Of a stretch of 64,000 nucleotides of DNA, positions 15,704-23,256 are shown piece by piece. Numbering within the stretch: position 1 is the stretch's first letter; every line of letters starts with the position of its first letter. Under the pieces are notes generated by a model that saw nothing but the letters and a program-made list of their open reading frames with translations, was not told the origin of the DNA and did not search any database. The translations under genes were made by a program, and so were the position numbers. Source of the stretch: Massilia endophytica (GTDB taxonomy: Bacteria > Pseudomonadota > Gammaproteobacteria > Burkholderiales > Burkholderiaceae_D); contig NZ_CP088952.1 of the NCBI RefSeq assembly GCF_021165955.1, forward strand, positions 2,542,001-2,606,000, given 5' to 3'.

Positions 15704-16324
15704 TCAGGATTGCTTGCGGCGGCGCGCAGCGGCGGCGCCCAGCAGGCCCAGGCCGCCCAGCAGCATGCCCCAGCTTTCCGGCTCCGGCACCGGCGTCACG
15801 TCGCGGCCGAACACGGTGAGGTTGGAGAAGCCCGGCGTGCTCTGGTTATTGCCGGTGAACCAGTCGATCTTCCAGGTGCCGTTCAGGGTGGCGCCCGCGC
15901 CGATGGTCTCATTGTCGAAGAGGAAGGCGCCCGCGCCGTTGCCCGCGTGGATGGCGAAGGCCAGGTCCAGCGTCACGCTGCTGGCGCCCGTGTTGCGGAT
16001 GGTCCAGGTGCCCTGGGTGTCGGAGCCGCTGGCGTGGGTGAAGGTGAACTCGAAGCCGCTGTTGCCCTGGAAGCCGGAGCCGCCGTCCATTTTGTCCAGG
16101 ATGGACCAGGCGCCGCTGCCATAGCTGTCGAAGCTGGTGCCGAAGCCGCTGGTGTCGCCCGGATGCGGGTTCCAGCCCGAGGCGAAGACGAAGGCGTCGG
16201 CGTTCTGGCCGTTCAGCGTCACGTCGTCCACGGAGGTATTGCCGACGTCGGTGCCGCCTGCCGCGTGGGCGCTGGCTGCCAGGATGAGGGTGGCTGCTGC
16301 CGCTGCTGCTTTGTGTGCAAACAT
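15704..16324 (-). CDS. PEP-CTERM sorting-domain protein
   Basis: A 206-residue exported protein with a signal peptide (residues 1-20, cleaved after 'AHA'), a beta-rich Gly/Asn/Thr-rich middle, and a C-terminal PEP-CTERM signal: 'VPEPESWGMLLGGLGLLG' then a basic tail 'ARRRKQS'. Such proteins are cut by exosortase (EpsH/XrtA) and tied to exopolysaccharide production; no exosortase is in this window. The ATG at 16324 follows AAGGAG. The upstream region holds spaced repeats (16346-16439). Confidence 0.92.
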   Translation of the reverse strand: MFAHKAAAAAATLILAASAHAAGGTDVGNTSVDDVTLNGQNADAFVFASGWNPHPGDTSGFGTSFDSYGSGAWSILDKMDGGSGFQGNSGFEFTFTHASGSDTQGTWTIRNTGASSVTLDLAFAIHAGNGAGAFLFDNETIGAGATLNGTWKIDWFTGNNQSTPGFSNLTVFGRDVTPVPEPESWGMLLGGLGLLGAAAARRRKQS

Positions 16325-16345
16325 CACTGTGCTTCTCCTTGTTCT

Positions 16346-16439
16346 GAGTTGTCGTTGGGACTGCAGAGCCAAATATATGGCTATTGCAGAGCCCGCCTGC
16401 GCACGCTACCTTTAGGAAATTAATGCGCAGCGACAACTC
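16346..16439. promoter_or_regulatory. Repeat-structured upstream region of the PEP-CTERM gene
   Basis: Two 9-bp arms, GAGTTGTCG (16346-16354) and CGACAACTC (16431-16439), are inverted around the region. Two direct copies of TGCAGAGCC lie inside at 16362 and 16385, 23 bases apart or about two helical turns. This fits paired binding sites of an activator in front of the PEP-CTERM promoter (inference). No sigma-54 consensus was found by eye. Confidence 0.4.
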
Positions 16440-16448
16440 ACAAGGAGA

Positions 16449-16871
16449 TCAGTGGAAGGTGGGGCAGAGCTTGAGTACGGGCCTGGGCCGTGCGATGCGG
16501 GAACAGGCGTAAGGCTGGGAACGTTTGGCGGGTTCGCGCAGCACATAGTCGAAGCAGCGCTGGCGGTCCAGCAGTTCCACGCCCCATGCCAGCAAGGCCA
16601 TGGTGCGGGTGGCGCCGCAGCCGGGCAGATGGCGCACCGAGCGCGCTACCTGGAAGCCGTCCAGATAGGCCAGGTCCAGGCTCAGCACCAGCACGGAAGG
16701 CGCGAAGCGTCGCGCCTTCTGCAAGGCCGTCAGGCCGTCGCGCGCGCACTCCACTTCGAAGCCCGATGAGCTGAACAGGTCGGCCAGCTGGGCGCATTCT
16801 CCCTGGTCGCTGCAGGCGATCAGGATGCGGTTCCCTGGCAGGAAAAGCGAGCTGGTCGTTAAGTCGTTCAT
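16449..16871 (-). CDS. Degenerate receiver (pseudo-receiver) domain protein
   Basis: A 140-residue single-domain protein with the receiver fold pattern. It begins 'ILIACSDQ' where receivers have 'ILIVDDE'. Later comes 'VLVLSLDLAYLDGFQVA' (residues 60-76), where the phospho-aspartate position counted back from D71-G72 is S64. The conserved lysine of 'YLxKP' is arginine in 'YVLREP'. The acidic pocket and the phospho-acceptor are both lost, so it is unlikely to be phosphorylated normally. It may work as a protein-interaction or constitutive module. The ATG at 16871 follows GGAGG. It is monocistronic. Confidence 0.8.
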   Translation of the reverse strand: MNDLTTSSLFLPGNRILIACSDQGECAQLADLFSSSGFEVECARDGLTALQKARRFAPSVLVLSLDLAYLDGFQVARSVRHLPGCGATRTMALLAWGVELLDRQRCFDYVLREPAKRSQPYACSRIARPRPVLKLCPTFH

Positions 16872-17006
16872 GAGTCTTCCTCCACTACGAATGCCGATTC
16901 TGGCATGCGGCGCAGGCGATGGCGTAGGACAATCACTTGTGGCGCAGTCGGAAATCGCGCGGCAGCAAAAGGCGCTATGCTTGTCCGATTCTGCGAGGGA
17001 GGAACC

Positions 17007-17642
17007 ATGAGCGACTTTTCCCTGCCTTTCCGCGACCGCGAACAGGCGGCGGTACTGCTGGCGGAACGCCTCAAGCACCTGCACGGCACCCGCCCCCTCG
17101 TGCTCGCCATTCCCCGTGGCGCCGTGCCCATGGCCGCCCTTATCGCCAAGCGCCTGCACGGCGAGCTGGACGTGGTTTTGGTCCGCAAAATACCGTCCGC
17201 CATCGATCCCGAACTTGCCGTTGGCGCCGTCGACGAACATGGCCACCGCGAGCTGGCGCCCTATTTCAACCGCACGCGCACCAGCATGGAATGGGTGGAA
17301 GTGCAGACGCGGGAGCAGCTGGAACTCATGCGCCGCCGCCGCGCCGCCTACGGCAGGCCACAGCCGGCCGATGCGCACGGCCGCGTGGTCGTGGTGGTGG
17401 ACGACGGCCTCGCAACGGGCTCGACCATGGCAGCCGCGCTGCGCACCCTGCGCGGCCAGCGCCCCGCCTTGCTCGTGGCCGCCGTTCCCGTGGCCGCGCA
17501 GGATGCGCTGGACCTGATCGCGCCGCTGGCCGATGAGGTGGAATGCCTGGCAACTCCCATGAACTTCACGTCCGTGAGCCAGCACTACCAGGCTTTCCCG
17601 CAGGTGGAAGAATCCGAAGTGATCCGCTTGCTGGCGGGCTAG
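17007..17642 (+). CDS. Phosphoribosyltransferase family protein
   Basis: A 211-residue type I phosphoribosyltransferase-like protein. It carries the PRPP-binding loop 'VVVVDDGLATGSTM' near residues 130-145, a beta-strand/loop 'LAIPRGAVPMA' near 35, and 'VRKIPSAIDPELAVGAVDEHG'. This form is common in stand-alone PRTases fused elsewhere to dienelactone hydrolase domains. The nucleobase, if any, is unknown. The ATG at 17007 follows GAGGGAGG. Its TAG shares bases with the stop of the ZIP transporter on the other strand. Confidence 0.85.
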   Translation: MSDFSLPFRDREQAAVLLAERLKHLHGTRPLVLAIPRGAVPMAALIAKRLHGELDVVLVRKIPSAIDPELAVGAVDEHGHRELAPYFNRTRTSMEWVEVQTREQLELMRRRRAAYGRPQPADAHGRVVVVVDDGLATGSTMAAALRTLRGQRPALLVAAVPVAAQDALDLIAPLADEVECLATPMNFTSVSQHYQAFPQVEESEVIRLLAG

Positions 17643-18523
17643 GCCAGGGCCGTATCGAGCACCATCATGAGGATGAAGCCGGCCACCACAGCGCAGGATG
17701 CGCTGGTGCTGTGGCCGTTGCGGTGCGCTTCCGGAATCACATCATGGCTGATGACGAAGAGCATGGCGCCCGCCGCCAGCGCGAGCCCCCAGGGCAGGAG
17801 GCTTCCCGCATACTCGATCATCACGGCCCCGCCCACGGCGGCAACCGGCTCGATGAGACCCGAGGCCACGCCCAGCATGGCCGGGAACACGCGGCCATAG
17901 CCCACGGTGCGCAGGGCCAGGGCCACCACCAGGCCCTCCGGCACGTCCTGGATGGAAATGCCGGTGGCCAGGCTGTGGGCCTTGGCCATGTCCACGCCCG
18001 CGTAGGCGACGCCGATGGCCAGCCCCTCCGGCAGGTTGTGGATGGCGACAGCGGCCACGAACAGCCAGGCCCGTTTCAGCGTGTCGCTGCGCGCCGCATC
18101 CACGGTGGCCAGCACGGCCTCCTGCCGGGCCACGCGGTCCAGCAGCAGCACCACGCCCATGCCGAGCAGGATGCCCGCGCCCACCGTGAGGCTGGCTTCG
18201 AAGGGTCCGGCTCCCCTGCCCTTGCTGGCGGCAATGGCGGGCACAACCAGCGAGAAGGCGGTGGCGGCGAGCATGACGCCCGCGCCGAAGCCGAGGAAGC
18301 CGTCATACGTGCGCTGCGAAAACTTCTGCGACAGCAGCACCGGCAGGGTGCCGAGTGCCGTCGCCAGGGCGGCCGTGGCGCCGCCCAGCAGCGCGCCATG
18401 AATCTTCGCGTCGAATGCCGCCGCATCGCTGGCGGCCTCCTGCATGAGAACGAGCAGGCCGCCCAGGCAGATGGCCGCGCCCAGCGCATAGCGCCAGGAA
18501 GGAAGCATGCGCGCGATATTCAT
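17639..18523 (-). CDS. ZIP family metal transporter
   Basis: A 294-residue inner-membrane protein with about eight helices and the two ZIP metal-site motifs 'HNLPEGLAIG' (helix 4) and 'QDVPEGLVVA' (helix 5). This makes it a likely zinc or divalent-metal importer of the GufA-like branch. A conserved 'SHDVIPEAHR' follows near the C-terminus. It begins three bases after the manganese catalase stop and is likely co-transcribed with it, which raises manganese as a candidate substrate (inference). Confidence 0.88.
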   Translation of the reverse strand: MNIARMLPSWRYALGAAICLGGLLVLMQEAASDAAAFDAKIHGALLGGATAALATALGTLPVLLSQKFSQRTYDGFLGFGAGVMLAATAFSLVVPAIAASKGRGAGPFEASLTVGAGILLGMGVVLLLDRVARQEAVLATVDAARSDTLKRAWLFVAAVAIHNLPEGLAIGVAYAGVDMAKAHSLATGISIQDVPEGLVVALALRTVGYGRVFPAMLGVASGLIEPVAAVGGAVMIEYAGSLLPWGLALAAGAMLFVISHDVIPEAHRNGHSTSASCAVVAGFILMMVLDTALA

Positions 18524-18526
18524 GGA

Positions 18527-19480
18527 TCAGTGCACCGTACCGGGAGCGCCGGGCTGCTTGCCCTTGCCCTTACTGCCTTTGGCCCCGTCAGGCGGCATCA
18601 TCTGGCTCTCGTCGGTGGCGCCCAGCTCGGCGCCCGTGGTGGGGTCGGCCGAAGGGTCGGACATGGAACGCGATGCCATGGCATTGAGCAGGGCCGCGTC
18701 GTCCGCATCGAGCTGCACGCTGGCTTCGCCGCTGCCGCCGTCCACGCCCATCTGCTGGTCGCGGTCGCTGACCACCTGCCACTTGTCGCCGCTGTTCCAG
18801 GAACCGTTGAGCTCGGGGCCGCCCTGCGACATATTGAAGTAGACGCTGGCGAACTCCGGCATGCCCGGCATTTTACCCGGAGGGAAGTTCGGCTGGATCG
18901 AGTACAGGGCCTTCTCGAAGGACTTCTGGTGCGCCACTTCGCGCGTCATGAGAAAGCCCAGGGCCTCTTTCACGCCGGGATCGTCGGTCAAGTTGATCAG
19001 GCGCTCGTACACGATCTTGGCGCGCGCCTCGGCGGCAATGTTCGAACGCAGGTCGGCGGTGGGCTCGCCGATGGTGTCGATATAGGCGGCCGTCCAGGGC
19101 ACGCCTGCCGAATTGGTGAGCGGTGCGCCCGCGCCATACAGCACCTGGGTCAGGTGGCTGTCGTTGCCCGCGCCGGTGATCGAACGGTAGAGCTCGCCTT
19201 CCTTGTCCACGCCTTCGGCCAGGCGGCCCTTGGCGCCCTTGTTCAGCATGACCACGATGTGGCCGATCACTTCCAGGTGGCTGAGCTCTTCGGTCGCAAT
19301 GTCGAAGAGCATGTCGCGCCGTCCGGGATCGTCCTCGGCCAGGGCCTGGGTGAAATAGCGGCAGGCCGCGGCGAGCTCGCCTTGCGGTCCGCCGAACTGT
19401 TCGAGCATGAGGTTGGCCAGGCCCGGATTCGGCTCGCTGACGCGCACCGTGTACTGCAATCGCTTGTTGTGAGCAAACAT
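18527..19480 (-). CDS. Manganese catalase
   Basis: A 317-residue ferritin-fold enzyme that breaks down hydrogen peroxide with a dimanganese centre. Likely metal ligands are visible as E35 ('GPQGELAAACRYF'), H68 in 'TEELSHLEVIGH', a glutamate in 'AEARAKIVYERL' and the histidine of 'TREVAHQKSFEKAL'. The sequence GAGNDSHL and 'GVPWTAAYIDTIGEPTADLRSNIAAE' are typical of the family. The last 45 residues are a low-complexity Gly/Lys/Pro tail. The ATG starts 'MFAHNKRLQY', the usual family start. It is followed three bases on by the ZIP transporter. Confidence 0.93.
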   Translation of the reverse strand: MFAHNKRLQYTVRVSEPNPGLANLMLEQFGGPQGELAAACRYFTQALAEDDPGRRDMLFDIATEELSHLEVIGHIVVMLNKGAKGRLAEGVDKEGELYRSITGAGNDSHLTQVLYGAGAPLTNSAGVPWTAAYIDTIGEPTADLRSNIAAEARAKIVYERLINLTDDPGVKEALGFLMTREVAHQKSFEKALYSIQPNFPPGKMPGMPEFASVYFNMSQGGPELNGSWNSGDKWQVVSDRDQQMGVDGGSGEASVQLDADDAALLNAMASRSMSDPSADPTTGAELGATDESQMMPPDGAKGSKGKGKQPGAPGTVH

Positions 19481-19601
19481 TATTCCCCCTCCTTCACTGT
19501 GAATGAAAGTCGAGGAGTCATGATGGCGTTTTCAGCGGCTTACGAACATAGGAATTCTGCGGCGGGCCGTGTAGGACTTCGCCAGCAAGGCCAGCAACAA
19601 G

Positions 19602-21167
19602 CTAGCGGGGAAGCAGGTGATCGATCTCGTCGCACAGGTCGTCGATGGCGATGGGCTTGGTGAGGTACGCCGAAAAGCCTGCGTCCAGCGCGCACTGCAC
19701 GTCCGTCTCGCGCCCCAGCCCGCTGGCCGCAATGGCCGGCAGCGAAGCCAGCGCGGGCCGGCTGCGGGCGGCGCGGATGAATTCGTAGCCGTCCATGTCC
19801 TGCATGGCGATGTCCGACACGATAAGATCCACCCGCTCGCGCTCCAGAATCGCCAGCCCGTCGCGCGCCGAGGCTGCCGGCAAGACCTGCGCCCCCTCCA
19901 GTTCCAGCACGGTCTTGAACATGATGAGCGAGTCTTCCATATCGTCCACCAGCAGCACATGCAGCCCGGCCAGACGCGCGCCGGTTGCCGCGCTGCGTCC
20001 GTGCTGCTCTTCATCCCCGCACTGGACCATCGGCAGCCACAGGCTGAAGCGGCTGCCCAGGCCGATGCCTGCGGAGGCCGCTTCGACCCGGCCGCCATGC
20101 AGCTCGACGATATGGCGCACCAGGGCCAGCCCGATGCCCAGCCCGCGCTTGCTGCGCACGGCGGTGGCATCGCCTTGCCCGTACATGGCGAAGATCTGCG
20201 GCAGGTATTCGGGCGCAATGCCCGCGCCGGTATCGCTGACGTCTAGCCGCGCCCAGCCGCCTTCCGCATACAGGCATAGATCGATGCTGCCCCCTGCTGG
20301 AGTGAACTTCACCGCATTGCTCAGCAGGTTGAGCAGGACCTGCTCCATGCGCACCATGTCCGCCCTGACCATCAACGGGGCTGGCGGCGGCTGGTAGCGC
20401 AGGTGCAGGGAGTGCACCATGGGATCCTCCTGCAGCGTGTCCACCAGCTTGGCGGCGATGGACGCGAGGTCCACATCGCGCAGGCACAGCGACAGCTTGC
20501 CCGTGCTCAGGCGGGAAATATCCAGCAGGTCGTCGATGATCTTGGCCTGGCTGGCCACGAGGTCGCGGATCTGGTCCACCGCGCGCACGGCCGAAGCTGC
20601 CTGCTGCACTTCGGGCAGGCGCGACAGCAGCTCCGCGTTGATATTGATGAGATTCAGGGGATGGCGCAGCTCGTGCGACATCACGGCCAGGAACTCGTCC
20701 TTGATGGCGCTGGCGCTCCCGGCCTGCGTGGCGCCCTGGCTGCGCGACACGAAGGCGTAGCCGTCCTTGTCCAGGGGGGTCATGACGTCCAGGCAGAACA
20801 GGCGGCAGCCGTTCCTGTTCATATGCCAGCGGCCGTTCTCGGCGCGGCCCTGCTCGCGCGCCTGGCGCATGCTGGCCGCCGGCTCACCCGCCGCGCAGTC
20901 CTCGCCGGTAAAGATGAAGCCGATGGGACGACCCAGCGCCTCATCTTCCGCATAGCCGAAGGCGCGCTCGGCCCCGCGGTTCCAGGCGGTGACCTTGCCG
21001 CCCGCGTCCGCTGTGACGATGGCCACTTCCTCGATGCATTCGGCCGCACGGCGCAGCCATTCCTTGCGCGCTGCATCGGCTTCCCGGCCGCATATGGCAG
21101 GCTGCCCTGTCTCCTGGAATAGAACAAGGTTGGCCGGGAGGGCAGCCGCCCCGCTGGTGAGTGCCAT
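19602..21167 (-). CDS. Hybrid sensor histidine kinase (PAS-HisKA-HATPase-REC)
   Basis: A 521-residue cytoplasmic protein. A PAS domain (about 40-145, with 'VTAWNRGAERAFGYAEDEALGR') is followed by a HisKA domain with phospho-histidine H165 ('VMSHELRHPLN'). The HATPase domain has its N box near 'RMEQVLLNLLSNAVKF', 'DTGAGIAPEYLPQIF' and 'GLGIGLALVRHIVELHGG'. The C-terminal receiver has acidic 'LLVDDMEDS' and acceptor aspartate in 'DLIVSDIAMQDMDGYEF'. No membrane segment is seen. I use the ATG at 21167; the ribosome site is weak. No separate response regulator is adjacent, so its output partner is elsewhere. Confidence 0.85.
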   Translation of the reverse strand: MALTSGAAALPANLVLFQETGQPAICGREADAARKEWLRRAAECIEEVAIVTADAGGKVTAWNRGAERAFGYAEDEALGRPIGFIFTGEDCAAGEPAASMRQAREQGRAENGRWHMNRNGCRLFCLDVMTPLDKDGYAFVSRSQGATQAGSASAIKDEFLAVMSHELRHPLNLININAELLSRLPEVQQAASAVRAVDQIRDLVASQAKIIDDLLDISRLSTGKLSLCLRDVDLASIAAKLVDTLQEDPMVHSLHLRYQPPPAPLMVRADMVRMEQVLLNLLSNAVKFTPAGGSIDLCLYAEGGWARLDVSDTGAGIAPEYLPQIFAMYGQGDATAVRSKRGLGIGLALVRHIVELHGGRVEAASAGIGLGSRFSLWLPMVQCGDEEQHGRSAATGARLAGLHVLLVDDMEDSLIMFKTVLELEGAQVLPAASARDGLAILERERVDLIVSDIAMQDMDGYEFIRAARSRPALASLPAIAASGLGRETDVQCALDAGFSAYLTKPIAIDDLCDEIDHLLPR

Positions 21168-21245
21168 AAAAGGGACCGTATCGAGTATCCGTTCCTTACA
21201 GTCTACGCCGACGCTGCAGGGCTGCAAGCAAGCACGGCCCTGATG

Positions 21246-21260
21246 TTCCGCTGTGCGGAA
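21246..21260. promoter_or_regulatory. TTCCGC-TGT-GCGGAA dyad, candidate IclR operator
   Basis: A perfect 6-bp inverted repeat with a 3-base centre lies just upstream of the -35 element of the IclR-led operon. IclR-family regulators bind 15-bp dyads of this size. The position suits autoregulation or control of the whole carboxylate operon. Confidence 0.55.
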
Positions 21261-21278
21261 TGCCGTTTTACAAAACCG

Positions 21279-21307
21279 TTGACATCGCCACAAGAGCACG
21301 CCACACT
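21279..21307 (+). promoter_or_regulatory. Putative sigma-70 promoter of the IclR-Liv operon
   Basis: TTGACA (21279-21284) is a consensus -35. A 17-base spacer leads to CACACT (21302-21307) as a weak -10. Transcription would begin around 21313-21315, at or next to the ATG at 21314, so the mRNA may be leaderless. Confidence 0.45.
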
Positions 21308-21313
21308 CCGGCT

Positions 21314-22105
21314 ATGGACGACATGGAAACGTTCGACGAAGACAAGGACCGGCAGTTCGTCAACGCGCTGGCGCGGGGGCTGGAACTGCTGCGCTGCTTC
21401 CGTCCCGGCGAAGTCTTCCTGTCCAACGCCGAACTGGCGCGGCGCTGCTCCCTTGCCAAGCCCACCGTGACGCGCCTGACCTATACCCTCACCCGCCTGG
21501 GCTACCTGCACTACTCGGAAGCGCAGGGAAAATACCAGCTCGGGCCGGGCGTGCTGGCACTGGGCTACCGCATGCTTTCCACCCTCGACCTGCGCGCCAT
21601 GGCCCGGCCGCTGATGGCCGAACTGGCCGAATATGCGCAGGCTTCGGTATCGCTCGGCGCGCGCGACCGTCTCAAGATGGTCTACCTGGAGACCTGCCGC
21701 AGCAGCGCCAACGTCACGCTGCGGCTGGATGTCGGCTCGCGCATTCCGCTCGCCACCACCGCCATGGGCAAGGCCCTCCTGTGCGCCCTGCCCCAGCCGG
21801 AGCGCGACTACCTGATGGACCATATGCGCCGCAAGGACAAGGAGCTCTGGCCGAAGGTGAAGGCGGGTATCGAACAGGGCTTCCGCGACTACCAGGACCG
21901 CGGCTTCACCATCTCCGCTGGCGAATGGCAGAACGACGTGCATGCCGTGGGCGTACCGGTGCTGGACGTGAACGGCGAACAGCTCATGGCCTTCAACTGC
22001 GGCGGACCCGCCTTCCTGCTGCCGCGCGAACGGCTGGAGGAAGACCTGGGACCGCGCCTCGCCAGGCTGGCGAGGACTATCGACAGCAATCTGGGAAGAA
22101 TATGA
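21314..22105 (+). CDS. IclR-family transcriptional regulator
   Basis: A 263-residue protein with an N-terminal winged helix (about 12-75, 'LSNAELARRCSLAKPTVTRL') and a C-terminal IclR effector domain ('LETCRSSANVTLRLDVGSRIPLATTAMGKALL', given here in outline, residues about 118-150). It resembles PcaR/PobR-like regulators of aromatic and carboxylic acid catabolism. I use the ATG at 21314 because a consensus -35 lies within the longer frame. Its TGA overlaps the acyl-CoA dehydrogenase ATG (ATGA). It is the first gene of an eight-gene operon and probably controls it through 21246-21260. Confidence 0.9.
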   Translation: MDDMETFDEDKDRQFVNALARGLELLRCFRPGEVFLSNAELARRCSLAKPTVTRLTYTLTRLGYLHYSEAQGKYQLGPGVLALGYRMLSTLDLRAMARPLMAELAEYAQASVSLGARDRLKMVYLETCRSSANVTLRLDVGSRIPLATTAMGKALLCALPQPERDYLMDHMRRKDKELWPKVKAGIEQGFRDYQDRGFTISAGEWQNDVHAVGVPVLDVNGEQLMAFNCGGPAFLLPRERLEEDLGPRLARLARTIDSNLGRI

Positions 22106-23256
22106 TCCGCGACGAAGAAACCCTCAATCTCCTGCTCGACAGCATCCGCCGCTTCGTGCGCGAAGTGCTGGTGCCGAATGAACAGGAGGTGGCCGACAGC
22201 GACGAGATTCCGCCCGCCGTGGTGGCGCAGATGCGCGAACTGGGCCTCTTCGGCCTTTCCATTCCGGAAGCCTACGGAGGCCTGGCGCTAACGATGGAAG
22301 AAGAAGTGCGCGTGGCCTTCGAGATCGCGCGCACCTCGCCCGCCTTCCGCTCCCTGATCGGCACCAACAACGGCATCGGCTCGCAGGGCATTGTCATCGA
22401 CGGTACAGAGGAACAGAAACAGCGCTATCTGCCGCGCCTTGCTGCGGGGGAGATCATCGGTTCCTTTGCGCTCACCGAGCCGGAGTCGGGCTCGGACGCC
22501 GCCTCGCTGCGCACCAGCGCAGTACGCGATGGCGATTACTACGTCCTGAACGGCACCAAGCGCTTCATCACCAATGCGCCGGAAGCGGGCATCTATACCG
22601 TGATGGCCCGCACCGACCCGGCAAAGCGCGGCGCAGGCGCCATTTCCGCCTTCATCGTGGAACGCGGCACGCCCGGCCTATCACTGGGCAAAACGGACCG
22701 CAAGATGGGCCAGCGCGGCGCGCACACCTGCGACGTGATCTTCGAAAACTGCCGCGTCCCTGCGGCCAACCTTATCGGCGGCAAGGAAGGCGTGGGCTTC
22801 AAGACGGCCATGAAGGTGCTGGACAAGGGACGCCTGCACATTGCGGCCGTCTGCGTGGGCGCGGCCGAACGGATGCTGGAAGATGCGCTGGCCTACGCCA
22901 TGGAGCGCCGCCAGTTCGGCCAGCCGATTGCGGACTTCCAGCTGATCCAGGCGATGCTGGCCGACAGCAAGACCGAGATCTACGCAGCGAAATGCATGGT
23001 GCTGGACGCGGCGCGCCGCCGCGACCTGGGCGAGGACGTGAGCACGGAAGCCTCCTGCTGCAAGCTGTTCGCCTCCGAAATGTGCGGCCGCGTGGCAGAC
23101 CGCTCGGTGCAGATCCACGGCGGGGCGGGCTACGTGTCCGACTACGCGGCCGAACGCTTCTACCGCGACGTGCGCCTCTTCCGCATCTACGAGGGCACCA
23201 GCCAGATCCAGCAGCTGGTCATTGCCCGCAACATGATCAAGGCGGCGCAACCGTGA
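22102..23256 (+). CDS. Acyl-CoA dehydrogenase
   Basis: A 384-residue flavoenzyme with the complete family fold: the N-terminal helical domain, the beta domain with 'FALTEPESGSDAASL' for FAD/substrate, and the C-terminal helical domain ending in 'RIYEGTSQIQQLVIARNMI'. The usual catalytic glutamate position of short/medium-chain members falls in 'YEGTSQ'. It forms the alpha,beta double bond of an acyl-CoA thioester. The gene is overlapped by the IclR stop (ATGA) and the ligase start (GTGA). The substrate probably comes from the ligase encoded next. Confidence 0.92.
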   Translation: MIRDEETLNLLLDSIRRFVREVLVPNEQEVADSDEIPPAVVAQMRELGLFGLSIPEAYGGLALTMEEEVRVAFEIARTSPAFRSLIGTNNGIGSQGIVIDGTEEQKQRYLPRLAAGEIIGSFALTEPESGSDAASLRTSAVRDGDYYVLNGTKRFITNAPEAGIYTVMARTDPAKRGAGAISAFIVERGTPGLSLGKTDRKMGQRGAHTCDVIFENCRVPAANLIGGKEGVGFKTAMKVLDKGRLHIAAVCVGAAERMLEDALAYAMERRQFGQPIADFQLIQAMLADSKTEIYAAKCMVLDAARRRDLGEDVSTEASCCKLFASEMCGRVADRSVQIHGGAGYVSDYAAERFYRDVRLFRIYEGTSQIQQLVIARNMIKAAQP

